Of a DNA stretch of 20,463 bases, positions 7,085 to 14,486 are shown in pieces. This stretch comes from Hyphomicrobiales bacterium. Lineage in GTDB: Bacteria > Pseudomonadota > Alphaproteobacteria > Rhizobiales > Aestuariivirgaceae. The stretch spans positions 1-20,463 of the forward strand of contig JAIBJH010000018.1 of NCBI GenBank assembly GCA_020029455.1, written 5' to 3'. Below the pieces are notes generated by a model. That model was not told the origin of the DNA. It did no database searches and saw nothing but the letters and a program-made list of their open reading frames with translations. Both the position numbers and the translations under genes were made by a program. Each line of letters begins with the position of its first letter. Within the stretch, counting starts at the first letter, position 1.

Positions 7085-8125
7085 GTGCCACTCTTGTCAT
7101 CAGCTTGGGCCGCAATCTCCAGGCAGATTGGAGATGCGCTCTCCCTCTTTCCGCCGCGTGACCTTCGCAAGCGGGTCTTGCAGCATGTCGATGCTGAACT
7201 CTGCATCGATGGCCAGCGCGCAACATTGACCGCCCGGTCTAGTCCCGGAAACTCTGCGCGAGACTTTGCCGGTGTGGCGGAAGCGCTCCAAGCCGCGGAC
7301 GATTCTTCAAGACTTCTTGTCACCTTCACTGAAGCATCGGCATTTGTTCACGCAATGCAGATTCCACCTGCCGCCATATGGGAGTCAGAGCGGATTCTCA
7401 GGATGGAAGCCGAGCGGATGACGCCATTCAAGCTTACGGAGATGCAGCGCTTTTGGTGGACGGAGGCAGAAGCACCAGGGACCACGCGCGCGCATCAGGT
7501 TCTCGTCAAGAAGACGGTTACGGAAAGTATTGGGAGGATGGCCGAGAACATCGGCCATTCCATAAACGCCTTCGGTTATCGGGGAACGGACAATCGCCTG
7601 TCGCCGATGCTTCTGTGTAAGGACGGTACTGTTTTCGGCAATCCACAGGAGAGACTATGGAAGTCATTAGCGGCTGGGGCCCTGGCGCTTTTTATTCTCG
7701 TCACCGGAGGGTCATTGTTCACCGCCAATAGCAATGTTGCCAGAAGAGCAAGTGATGCAGAAGCCGCCGCCACAGTCCTGGAAAGCAAGGCCAAAGATAT
7801 TCGCCAGCGATTTGATGCGCAAGGAAACGTCGAAAAAAGAATCGCAAAACTTGTGCAGCTGAAAAGAACAGCGCCCAGTGTCAGCCAATCAGTCTCCGAG
7901 CTTGCCAGGCTTCTGCCGGATACTGCCTGGGTGCAGACTTTGTCCCTGCGTGGAAATAAGATTCAGGTCGATGGTGAGGCGATGAATGCGGAAGCCCTGA
8001 TCCGGACATTGGATGAATCGCCATCGTTTACCGACGTCATCTTCACAACTCCCGTCTACAGCCTGCCAGCATCAGGCAAACAACGTTTTTCCATCAGCAT
8101 GGCTGTGGAAGGGCTAAGAAAGTGA
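7085..8125 (+). CDS. gspL: T2SS inner-membrane protein GspL (PilN-like periplasmic domain)
   Basis: This 346-residue bitopic protein is the GspL-type anchor that recruits GspE to the membrane. Residues 1-190 form a cytoplasmic domain (beginning with an amphipathic helix and LFPPRDLRKR). One membrane helix spans about 194-215 (LAAGALALFILVTGGSLF). A coiled-coil-like stretch rich in Ala, Glu and Lys follows (216-263), then a PilN-type ferredoxin-like domain (270-346; LARLLPDTAWVQTLSLRGNK). This shape is typical of alphaproteobacterial GspL. The GTG start at 7085 has only a weak ribosome site, but no other start exists between the upstream stop and this codon, and the N-terminus fits the family. 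It heads the L-M-C-like-D block and overlaps gspM by 4 bases. Confidence 0.85.
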   Translation: MPLLSSAWAAISRQIGDALSLFPPRDLRKRVLQHVDAELCIDGQRATLTARSSPGNSARDFAGVAEALQAADDSSRLLVTFTEASAFVHAMQIPPAAIWESERILRMEAERMTPFKLTEMQRFWWTEAEAPGTTRAHQVLVKKTVTESIGRMAENIGHSINAFGYRGTDNRLSPMLLCKDGTVFGNPQERLWKSLAAGALALFILVTGGSLFTANSNVARRASDAEAAATVLESKAKDIRQRFDAQGNVEKRIAKLVQLKRTAPSVSQSVSELARLLPDTAWVQTLSLRGNKIQVDGEAMNAEALIRTLDESPSFTDVIFTTPVYSLPASGKQRFSISMAVEGLRK

Positions 8126-8700
8126 TGGCCGTCTTCTCAGCTCCGTTGGACAAGGCACGCAAGGTCCTCGTGCTCTTGGCCTTGGTTCTTCCGCTGCCGG
8201 TTGCCCTGAGTTTCGCCGTCAATTCGGTACAAGAGGATATTGATGGTTTCGCAGACTTGGTGGCGCGCACCAGTAAACTGCAATCTGTTGTCGCCTATGG
8301 CAGCTTAGCCGAGCCGGCTAACACGCTTGGCAATCATGCCAATTTGTTTATCGCACCACAGACTCGTTCGTTGCAGGTCGCGGACCTGCAGTCAAAACTG
8401 CGCGACCTTGCGACGAAGAGCGGATTGCAAGTCCAATCGGCCGCGGAAATTCCAAAACAGCCGGGCGAAGACGAGCTTGAGGGGATCAAGATCCACATGG
8501 AGATGGTAGGCCCGTCGACGGCCCTCATGACATTCATTTCGGCAGCAGAATACGCTGAGCCCTGGCTCTTCCTGAAGGCATTGCAGGTTCAATCGGGCGA
8601 TCAACCCGGTATGCAATCTGCAACGGAACCGCTTCTCACTGCGTCCGCCGACATCTGGTCCGCCTTGCCACCCGCTTCGAGCGAGGAACTGCTGCCGTGA
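8122..8700 (+). CDS. gspM: T2SS inner-membrane protein GspM
   Basis: This 192-residue protein has a short cytoplasmic tail, one membrane helix at about residues 13-33 (RKVLVLLALVLPLPVALSFA) and a periplasmic domain. That domain has the ferredoxin-like pattern expected of GspM of the alphaproteobacterial b-type, including LQSKLRDLATKSGLQVQSA and FLKALQVQ. GspM binds GspL and helps place the platform. The call rests on topology, size and the L-M-C-D gene order more than on strict motifs, since the family diverges quickly. Start is GTG 8122 overlapping the gspL stop, or the adjacent ATG 8125 in the same frame; both would couple translation to gspL. Its stop overlaps the next gene as GTGA. Confidence 0.8.
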   Translation: MMAVFSAPLDKARKVLVLLALVLPLPVALSFAVNSVQEDIDGFADLVARTSKLQSVVAYGSLAEPANTLGNHANLFIAPQTRSLQVADLQSKLRDLATKSGLQVQSAAEIPKQPGEDELEGIKIHMEMVGPSTALMTFISAAEYAEPWLFLKALQVQSGDQPGMQSATEPLLTASADIWSALPPASSEELLP

Positions 8701-9281
8701 GAAGCTACCTTTACAAATCTCTGACCCTGCTCTTTCTGTCGGCCGCCTGTAGTGCTGCCTATTGGGGCAAGGTCCACGTGCCGGCGGAAATTGCGCGCAT
8801 TGAGAATGCCGAACCTGAGACATGGCTACCTCCCAAGAGTGAGTCTATTTTTGACCTGGAGTTGAATACGGTTGCGGTTGACGAGGCAGCCGAAGCCAAT
8901 GGCGAGTTTTTCCGCCGCCCGCTGTTCTTGTCATCCCGCCGGCCTTTTGTTCCCCCACCTCCGCCCGTCAGCCCTAACAATGTCACCGAGCAAGTTGTGG
9001 CAGCTCCAGCCCCGCCAGAACCACCTCCTGTTCCAGCCGTTGATCCATCGACCATTCTTTTGAAGGGCATCATGGTGGATGGCGGTTACCGCGAGGCCCT
9101 TATTGTGACGGCGGCTGACCCCACCCCCAAATGGCACAGCACAGGTTCAAGGATAGATGGCTGGGAAGTGGCGGCGATCAATGACAATGAAATCGTCCTC
9201 CTGAATGGCTCTGAAGAGGTCCACCTCAAACAATATGTGGATAAGGTGAGCCCGGCTGTGGCGGGCAATAACCCTTGGTAA
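8697..9281 (+). CDS. gspC: GspC/GspN-like inner-membrane clamp protein with proline-rich linker
   Basis: This 194-residue protein has one N-terminal membrane helix (about 4-23), a low-complexity Pro/Val/Ala linker (about 82-115, including a PPPPP run) and a C-terminal domain (about 118-185). That domain resembles the homology region of GspC and PilP: LLKGIMVDGGYREALI, then W-S-GS-IDGWEVAAINDNEIVL and EEVHLKQY. In the T2SS this domain contacts the N0 domain of the secretin, linking inner and outer membrane parts. The PDZ domain of long GspC proteins is absent. Annotation pipelines may label it protein N. It starts at GTG 8697, overlapping the gspM stop, and is followed 33 bases later by gspD. 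Confidence 0.7.
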   Translation: MRSYLYKSLTLLFLSAACSAAYWGKVHVPAEIARIENAEPETWLPPKSESIFDLELNTVAVDEAAEANGEFFRRPLFLSSRRPFVPPPPPVSPNNVTEQVVAAPAPPEPPPVPAVDPSTILLKGIMVDGGYREALIVTAADPTPKWHSTGSRIDGWEVAAINDNEIVLLNGSEEVHLKQYVDKVSPAVAGNNPW

Positions 9282-9314
9282 TAGCTTTACATCCTTTGGT
9301 AGAGGCGGGATGAC

Positions 9315-11501
9315 GTGGGCATATTTCTGCGGGTAAGGGCTTTCGCCCTTCTGGTGCTGGCGCTGGCTGTTACCGCGTGCGGAAACACGCTCGAAAGCTC
9401 CCGTCTCCTCGACGGAAAGCTGGCCTCGGCCCCGGCGGGAGAAAGCAAGCAAGCAAGACTGCAGGAGTATCTCGGCGAGGATGCGCAGAAACCGACACTC
9501 AAGCCTCTCTATGCACAAGGCTCCGACAATCTGACGGCAACTTCCGCCGAGGAATTTGCCGCTGCAAATGACGGATCAACGGATTTTGGCGATCTCAAGC
9601 TCAATCTCCTGGATGTGCCCATTGCCGTGGCGGCCAAAGCCGTCCTCTCCGATGTTCTCGGCCTCAACTATTCCATCGACTCGCGGGTTCAGGGCACGAT
9701 GACAATCCAGACCTCGCAGGCCGTGTCGGAGCGGCAGCTTGTGATGCTCTTCGAGGGGGCGCTTCGCGATGTGGGGGCAGGCTTGGTTGGAAGTGGCAAC
9801 TCCTATCGCATCGTTCCTCTCGCGGAAGCCTCCAAGGGGTCCATGAAGATTGATACAGCGAGTGAGAACAGCGGTGGACCTGGCCAGCGGTCGCGGCTCG
9901 TTATCCTCAAATATGTTTCTGCCAGCGAAATCACTGAAGTCATCGAACCGCTGCTGCCGCCGGGCATGATCCTGAAGACGGACCGCACGCGCAATGCCTT
10001 GATCCTCAATGGCACCGATGCCGAAATCGCCGCCATCCGCGAAACCATTGCCGTCTTTGACGTCGACTGGATGAAAGGCATGAGCGTTGCCCTTGTGCCT
10101 GTGAAGTCAACGGAGCCTGCGGCCATCGTCAGCGATCTGAACCAAATCTATGACACCAAAAGGGGTCCGTTGCGCGGCATGCTGCGCTTTGTGCCCAACA
10201 AGCGGCTGAAATCGGTGCTGGTAATCTCGTCACGCTCAAAATATTTGCGGGAAGCTTCCGGCTGGATCAAGAAACTCGATGTGCTGGCGGAGGGCAACGA
10301 GCAGGGCCTTCACGTTTACAGGGTCCAGAACCGTACGGCTTCAGAACTTTCCAAGGTGCTGCAATCGGTCTTGCGGTCGGAACAGGGCGCAGCAAGCACC
10401 GCTGCTTCCAATGGACGGCTCGTCGCTCCGAAGTATGAGACGCAGGTCGTTGAAGCCGAGGCAGCCACCCAGCCCATATCCGGTCCGGAAACACCTGAGA
10501 GCGGGCTCGGGTCTAATGAAGTGCAACCCGAACAGTTGGACGCCGAACTGGCCCAACCTGAAATGGGCGACTCTGGCTCGGCCGTCCGCGTGGTAGCTGA
10601 TGACGCCAACAACTCCCTGCTGATCTTTGCCACTACCGCCGAGTATGAGCGCATCCTGCGAGTCCTGGAGGAAATCGACTCCCAGCCCAATCAAGTGCTG
10701 CTTGAAGCCGTCATCGCCGAGGTCTCCCTGGACGACGAACTCAAGTTCGGCGTCAGGTGGCTAATCGGCGAGAGCCAAAATCATGGCACCTTCTCCGATC
10801 TGGCAACGGGGGCCGTGGCTTCCACTTTCCCCGGCTTTTCCTATTTCCTGAAGGCCAACGACATATCCTTCACCCTGAACGCGCTCTCCAGCGTCACCGA
10901 CGTGCGGGTTCTCTCATCGCCCTCCCTCATCGTCCTCGACAACAAATCCGCAACGCTGCAAGTGGGTGATCAGGTCCCGGTGGTGACGCAACAAGCCCGC
11001 GGCACCACGACGACCGATGCACCCATCGTCAACAGCGTGGAGATGAAGGACACCGGCGTGATCCTGCGCGTGACGCCGCGCGTCAATGACAGTGGCCGCG
11101 TCATCCTCGACATTGAACAGGAGGTGAGCACTGTCGTCAAGACGACGACATCAGGCATCGACTCGCCCACCATCCGCCAGAGGAAGATCACTACATCAGT
11201 CGTCTTGACTGATGGCGATGCCATGGCGCTGGGCGGCCTCATCCAGGAGCGGGAAACGACGGGGCAATCCAAGGTGCCGGTGCTGGGCGATGTGCCCATC
11301 ATCAAGAATGCCTTCCGCCACAAGACCAATGGTGTGGCGAGGACCGAGCTCATCATCTTCATCAGGCCGCGGGTGATCAGGGACATGCAGGAAGCGCGCC
11401 GCATCACCAGGGAATTCCGCGAGGAACTTGACATCCAAGCGCCGCGCGTGCGCCGCGTGGAGGCAACGCCGGGCGGTGAGCTGGTGCGGATTATTCAGTG
11501 A
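9315..11501 (+). CDS. gspD: T2SS outer-membrane secretin GspD, predicted lipoprotein
   Basis: This 728-residue secretin forms the outer-membrane gate. The N-terminus is a lipoprotein signal with lipobox VTAC and C22, followed by Gly, so outer-membrane sorting is expected. Domains: N0 (about 92-168), N1 (194-252), N2 (256-323), N3 (331-456) interrupted by a Gln/Glu/Ala-rich insert (about 358-422), then the secretin domain (about 520-690) with VRVLSSPSLIVLDNKSATL, VGDQVPV, MKDTGVILRVTPRV and VPVLGDVPIIKNAF. The GTG start at 9315 has GGCGGGA upstream. A secretin with its own lipid anchor, as in HxcQ, may not need a separate pilotin. It ends in an 11-base convergent overlap with gspK. Confidence 0.95.
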   Translation: MGIFLRVRAFALLVLALAVTACGNTLESSRLLDGKLASAPAGESKQARLQEYLGEDAQKPTLKPLYAQGSDNLTATSAEEFAAANDGSTDFGDLKLNLLDVPIAVAAKAVLSDVLGLNYSIDSRVQGTMTIQTSQAVSERQLVMLFEGALRDVGAGLVGSGNSYRIVPLAEASKGSMKIDTASENSGGPGQRSRLVILKYVSASEITEVIEPLLPPGMILKTDRTRNALILNGTDAEIAAIRETIAVFDVDWMKGMSVALVPVKSTEPAAIVSDLNQIYDTKRGPLRGMLRFVPNKRLKSVLVISSRSKYLREASGWIKKLDVLAEGNEQGLHVYRVQNRTASELSKVLQSVLRSEQGAASTAASNGRLVAPKYETQVVEAEAATQPISGPETPESGLGSNEVQPEQLDAELAQPEMGDSGSAVRVVADDANNSLLIFATTAEYERILRVLEEIDSQPNQVLLEAVIAEVSLDDELKFGVRWLIGESQNHGTFSDLATGAVASTFPGFSYFLKANDISFTLNALSSVTDVRVLSSPSLIVLDNKSATLQVGDQVPVVTQQARGTTTTDAPIVNSVEMKDTGVILRVTPRVNDSGRVILDIEQEVSTVVKTTTSGIDSPTIRQRKITTSVVLTDGDAMALGGLIQERETTGQSKVPVLGDVPIIKNAFRHKTNGVARTELIIFIRPRVIRDMQEARRITREFREELDIQAPRVRRVEATPGGELVRIIQ

Positions 11502-12375
11502 AGCAAGGGGGCATGGAAGGGGCGTCTGATATGGCGTCACTCTCATTCGGGCCCTCGTTCCATGTGAGGAAGACGAAGGGCCTATCTGGCTGCCGCAGAA
11601 CATTGACTGTTGCGATCCGTTCAAAGCGCTGGCCACCCTTCAGTTGCGCCCTCACGGTGAGCAGAAATGTGCGCTTCTGGGAAACACCGGCATAGGCCGC
11701 GAGCTTTCCCGTGAACGACCCTGATGATTGTTCACCCATAAGCTTTCGCAAGGTGGCGGGTGCTGTTTCGGCGTCGATGCGGTCCTGATAGGAGAATGGC
11801 GTGAAAACCGCCTTGGCAGTGCGATAGGTTTTGTCATCAAGTCCGGTCGCAGAGTCCAATTCTTCCACTGTTTCGAAGGGCGCATTTTTCACGGGCAACC
11901 CGCTGACGGCGGGTGCTTCCGCTCCGCCAGACGCTCTCCGCTTATCGGGGTCCCGATAATCAATGATATTCTGTGCGATGCTTGAGGCGCGGCTTTCCGG
12001 TTCACCGGCAGCAACGAATGCGTCCCGCAACAATGGTTCGGGCGCGAGGTTGAGATCAATCAGGCCGCCGAGATCCTGGATTTTCATTTCAACCACAGCC
12101 GACTTGCGCCACCGGCACGGAACGGGTTCGCCATTCATTGGCAGAGTTTGGCCGTTGGCGAGCCTCCAGGCGGCAAGCCGCGCCATGCCATCGGCGATCT
12201 GTTGGGCCCGAAATCCATGGATGGCTTTGGCGGCGCGCAGGTTGTTGAGGCGAACAATCGTGGCAAACTCGATCGACATCGCCATGACAAGACCAGCAAA
12301 AGCAATCGCGGCGATGGCTATGAAGCCTTTCTCATTGCGCCATCTGGCTGAATCTTTCCACTTTGGGATATGCAT
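11491..12375 (-). CDS. gspK: Minor pseudopilin GspK
   Basis: This 294-residue protein is the large tip pseudopilin. The leader ends at G17|F18 in KGFIAIAAIAFAGLV. Position +5 is Ala (A22) instead of Glu, as is usual for GspK and consistent with tip placement. The middle has the GspK signature IQDLGGLIDLNLAPE and IIDYRDPDKRR, followed by the helical domain with FETVEELDSATGLDD. It is alone on its strand, 7.5 kb of other T2SS genes away from its H-I-J partners. Convergent overlap with gspD covers 11 bases. Upstream, 12376-12531 (156 bases) is a gene-free gap that should hold its promoter; I could not pick a convincing one. Confidence 0.93.
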   Translation of the reverse strand: MHIPKWKDSARWRNEKGFIAIAAIAFAGLVMAMSIEFATIVRLNNLRAAKAIHGFRAQQIADGMARLAAWRLANGQTLPMNGEPVPCRWRKSAVVEMKIQDLGGLIDLNLAPEPLLRDAFVAAGEPESRASSIAQNIIDYRDPDKRRASGGAEAPAVSGLPVKNAPFETVEELDSATGLDDKTYRTAKAVFTPFSYQDRIDAETAPATLRKLMGEQSSGSFTGKLAAYAGVSQKRTFLLTVRAQLKGGQRFERIATVNVLRQPDRPFVFLTWNEGPNESDAISDAPSMPPCFTE

Positions 12376-12531
12376 CTGCCCGCTCGTGCATCAACACTTT
12401 GGCGCTATCCTAGAAATGGATCAATGTTGCTCTTCTAAAAAATCGCGTCGTTAAAGACCAACACGTACTCCTGAAAGGTTGCGAGAAGAGTGGATAATTC
12501 ATCATCCAACAATTGTGTTGCACTACTTGTT

Positions 12532-12906
12532 TCAGTCCCGGTTCTTGCGCTTCTCCAGCCGGGCTAGGATTGCAAGGATCGTCTTGATTTCTTCCTGCTC
12601 GAGGCGCGCCACGTGATCGGCCAGCTTATTGGCGAGTTCCGTGGCAATGGGTGAAAGACCGGAAGTGTCAATCGTCACGCGAGGGTGAGATATGCGGGCC
12701 AGGCGGACGATTTCCTCCGCTTCATCCCAGATCAAATTGAAATAGGCGAGCACCCCTTGCACCAGATGCCAGGAAGGGCGGCCGCGTTTTCCGTGCTCGA
12801 GGGCGGAAAGATAGGCGCTCGATACGCCAAGGCCTTCAGCTAGGTCCTTGAGCTTGATGCCGCGGGCCTGGCGGAGTTCGCGCAGCTTGGCACCGAATGG
12901 TGTCAC
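12532..12906 (-). CDS. XRE/Cro-type helix-turn-helix protein
   Basis: This 124-residue protein has an N-terminal HTH_3 domain (about residues 5-60): LRELRQARGIKLKDLAEGLG, then VSSAYLSALEHGKRG, the canonical recognition helix region. A C-terminal part follows, ending in a Lys/Arg/Glu-rich helix. It starts with GTG 12906, overlapping the Smr gene stop as GTGA. A small HTH protein downstream of smr is a conserved neighbour in Hyphomicrobiales, near gyrB in many genomes, so I take it as part of the core block and not as a dedicated T2SS regulator. Its targets are unknown. Confidence 0.85.
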   Translation of the reverse strand: MTPFGAKLRELRQARGIKLKDLAEGLGVSSAYLSALEHGKRGRPSWHLVQGVLAYFNLIWDEAEEIVRLARISHPRVTIDTSGLSPIATELANKLADHVARLEQEEIKTILAILARLEKRKNRD

Positions 12907-13502
12907 TGTTGTCCATCAGCGCGCTTGCGCAGGCGGACATAGAAGGCACCGCCGCCGCCGTGGCGGGGATGGGAAGGCTGGAAACCTACGACATGCAGGC
13001 GGAACACATCCTCGGCCAGCCAGCGCGGCACCTCGCGGCGTAGCCTGCCTTCGCGTTCGGGGGCGTGAAAATGACCGAAGCCATGCAAGGTGTGGCGGGC
13101 ATAGGGTGAGGCGCCCTTGCCAGTGATGACAAGCACAAGTTTCGCTCCGTCCTGGCGGTGCCTTGCAATGAAATGGGCGAGCTTCATGCGGGCGGTTTCA
13201 AGGGAATCGCCATGCAGGTCGATGCGGGCATCGGGCTCGATCTGCCCCCTGCCGAGTTTCTGTGCGGTGCGCCGGTCGAGGGCCTGCAAGGGCGGTATGA
13301 CAGAAGGGGCGACGCCTGCCCCGCGTCGCAAGGCGGGGGGATTCAGATGGGCCGCCGCCACGGCAAGGCCTGCATTTTTCGGTGAAGCACGATGAGAGCC
13401 AAGCGCATTGCGGATTCGCGCCGGTTTTGCACCCAGGGGCTTCACCGTCCGGCGCAACTCGTCCCACAGGGCGTGGTCCTGAAGCCTGATATCCTTGCTC
13501 AC
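12903..13502 (-). CDS. Smr-domain protein
   Basis: This 199-residue protein has a C-terminal Smr (MutS2-related) domain: IDLHGDS (94-100), VLVITGKG (123-130) and RHGGGGAFYVRLRK (180-193), the strand-loop elements of the family. Smr domains nick or bind branched DNA, or act as RNA endonucleases in other proteins. The alphaproteobacterial short form is uncharacterised in detail. The N-terminus is basic and variable. Start is GTG 13502, with GGAGGAG lying 13 bases upstream, rather far for a ribosome site; no other start is available between the upstream stop and this codon. It sits between the Tim44-family gene (51 bases upstream) and the HTH gene. Confidence 0.85.
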   Translation of the reverse strand: MSKDIRLQDHALWDELRRTVKPLGAKPARIRNALGSHRASPKNAGLAVAAAHLNPPALRRGAGVAPSVIPPLQALDRRTAQKLGRGQIEPDARIDLHGDSLETARMKLAHFIARHRQDGAKLVLVITGKGASPYARHTLHGFGHFHAPEREGRLRREVPRWLAEDVFRLHVVGFQPSHPRHGGGGAFYVRLRKRADGQQ

Positions 13503-13553
13503 GGGCTCGTCTTTCTCCTCCGAGCGGAATTCCCAGCAGCAGGAGCAGGATGC

Positions 13554-14240
13554 TCAGATGTCATTGCCGTCGGTGCTGACCAGTCTCCAATTGGGATCGC
13601 GGGCTCTCACATCTTTTTCAAACACCCACTCATCGGTCAGTTCCCGGACGGATTTGTCATGGCCTTCGATGATCTTACCCGCGCCATCGCGGGTGGCGCT
13701 GATCACTTCGCTCACGAATTTCACACCAATCATTGCCCGGTTTGCCTCAAGGCCCGCGGAGGTGATGGCGGCCGATTTCAGGCCGACGAACTGGAACTCA
13801 ACGCTTTCGCCCCTTCCGCCGCGCTGATCGATGACATCCGCAAATCCGGCAAAAACGTCACGCGACAGCAAAGGCTTGAGGGCCTGCTTGTCACCCTTAG
13901 CGAAAGCTTCGAGGATCAGCTCATAGGCCGCCTTCGCGCCAGCCAGAAATGACTGCACATCAAAGCTGCGCGAGGTTTTGGCTATGGCCTCAAGGCCCTT
14001 GGCTGCAGGCGTGTTCTCAGCAACATGGCCTTTCCAGACTGGTTCGTTCGCGAGTGCCGGTGTGCTCTCGCCATCAAGCTGGGCGGATTTGCGCGCAGGC
14101 GCTTCCGGCACCGGCGTGGTGAAATCCGGGGCAGGCTTTTCAAATCCGGAGCGCCGGCCAAGAACGGAACGCAGCAGCCAGAAAACAATGGCTGCGGCAA
14201 TCAGCAAAACGAGTGTGAAAGTGTCAATTCCGAGATTCAT
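13554..14240 (-). CDS. Tim44/TimA-family adaptor protein
   Basis: This 228-residue protein has one N-terminal membrane helix (about 6-28; LVLLIAAAIVFWLLRSVLG), a Pro/Ala-rich linker (about 33-80) and a C-terminal Tim44-like domain (about 92-225). Recognisable parts are FLAGAKAAYELILEAFAKGD, LKPLLSRDVF and ELTDEWVFEKDVRARDPNW. Bacterial members of this family are related to the mitochondrial import component Tim44; in Caulobacter, TimA is an inner-membrane protein with a related domain. The exact role is unknown. It is usually followed by mltA in related genomes, but here smr follows directly. It is divergent from secB. Confidence 0.88.
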   Translation of the reverse strand: MNLGIDTFTLVLLIAAAIVFWLLRSVLGRRSGFEKPAPDFTTPVPEAPARKSAQLDGESTPALANEPVWKGHVAENTPAAKGLEAIAKTSRSFDVQSFLAGAKAAYELILEAFAKGDKQALKPLLSRDVFAGFADVIDQRGGRGESVEFQFVGLKSAAITSAGLEANRAMIGVKFVSEVISATRDGAGKIIEGHDKSVRELTDEWVFEKDVRARDPNWRLVSTDGNDI

Positions 14241-14356
14241 GGCGTGGGCGCGTGATTGGCGTATGAAACGTCTCTTGGCAATATAGGCATCAGGCTGCCG
14301 CGATCAAAGCGCTAGTTCGCGTCCAGCTCATTTAGGTCCATTACAAGTTCGGACGT

Positions 14357-14375
14357 TGAAGTCAGATTAACTTCA
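14357..14375. repeat. Inverted repeat in the secB/timA intergenic region
   Basis: TGAAGT and ACTTCA are separated by 7 bases. It overlaps a CtrA-like site (14367-14381). It could be an operator or a small hairpin in the secB leader; the arms are only 6 bases, so chance is possible. Confidence 0.3.
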
Positions 14376-14381
14376 TGTTAG
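14367..14381. promoter_or_regulatory. CtrA-like binding site upstream of secB
   Basis: TTAA-N7-TTAG matches the alphaproteobacterial CtrA consensus TTAA-N7-TTAA at 7 of 8 fixed positions. It lies 106 bases before the secB start and 127 bases before the divergent Tim44-family start. CtrA links transcription and replication control to the cell cycle. The assignment is by motif alone. Confidence 0.3.
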
Positions 14382-14386
14382 CCGGG

Positions 14387-14439
14387 CGCCAGTGATCCCT
14401 CCTGCTGGCGGGGAAGGACGGCTTGCCGGTTCGACCGGC
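14387..14439 (+). repeat. Two inverted repeats in the secB leader
   Basis: CGCCAG and CTGGCG (14387-14410) enclose a 12-base loop that contains CCTCC. A second, tight hairpin GCCGGT-TCG-ACCGGC lies at 14425-14439. Both lie within 100 bases of the secB start. There is no U-run, so they are not obvious terminators. They could form structure in a leader RNA or act as protein sites. Confidence 0.35.
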
Positions 14440-14448
14440 CCGCCGATC

Positions 14449-14474
14449 TTTCACGGGCGAATTTCACGGGCGAA
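14449..14474 (+). repeat. Perfect tandem duplication of 13 bases before secB
   Basis: TTTCACGGGCGAA occurs twice, head to tail, ending 12 bases before the secB ATG and directly in front of its GAGAGG ribosome site. It looks like a recent slippage or duplication event in the untranslated leader. Confidence 0.85.
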
Positions 14475-14486
14475 TGAGAGGCAAAG

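Noticed and set aside
12489..12497. TTATCCACT (minus strand), one mismatch from a DnaA box, upstream of gspK
   Set aside because: Single one-mismatch boxes are expected about four times in the window; no second box is nearby.
12491..12508. TGGAT-N8-ATCCA as a terminator between the XRE gene and gspK
   Set aside because: The stem is only 5 bases with no T-run, and it lies upstream of the XRE stop's downstream side only in part; too weak to call.
13392..13952. A 186-codon plus-strand frame across the Smr and Tim44-family genes
   Set aside because: It covers two conserved minus-strand genes and shows no family signature; treated as a shadow frame.
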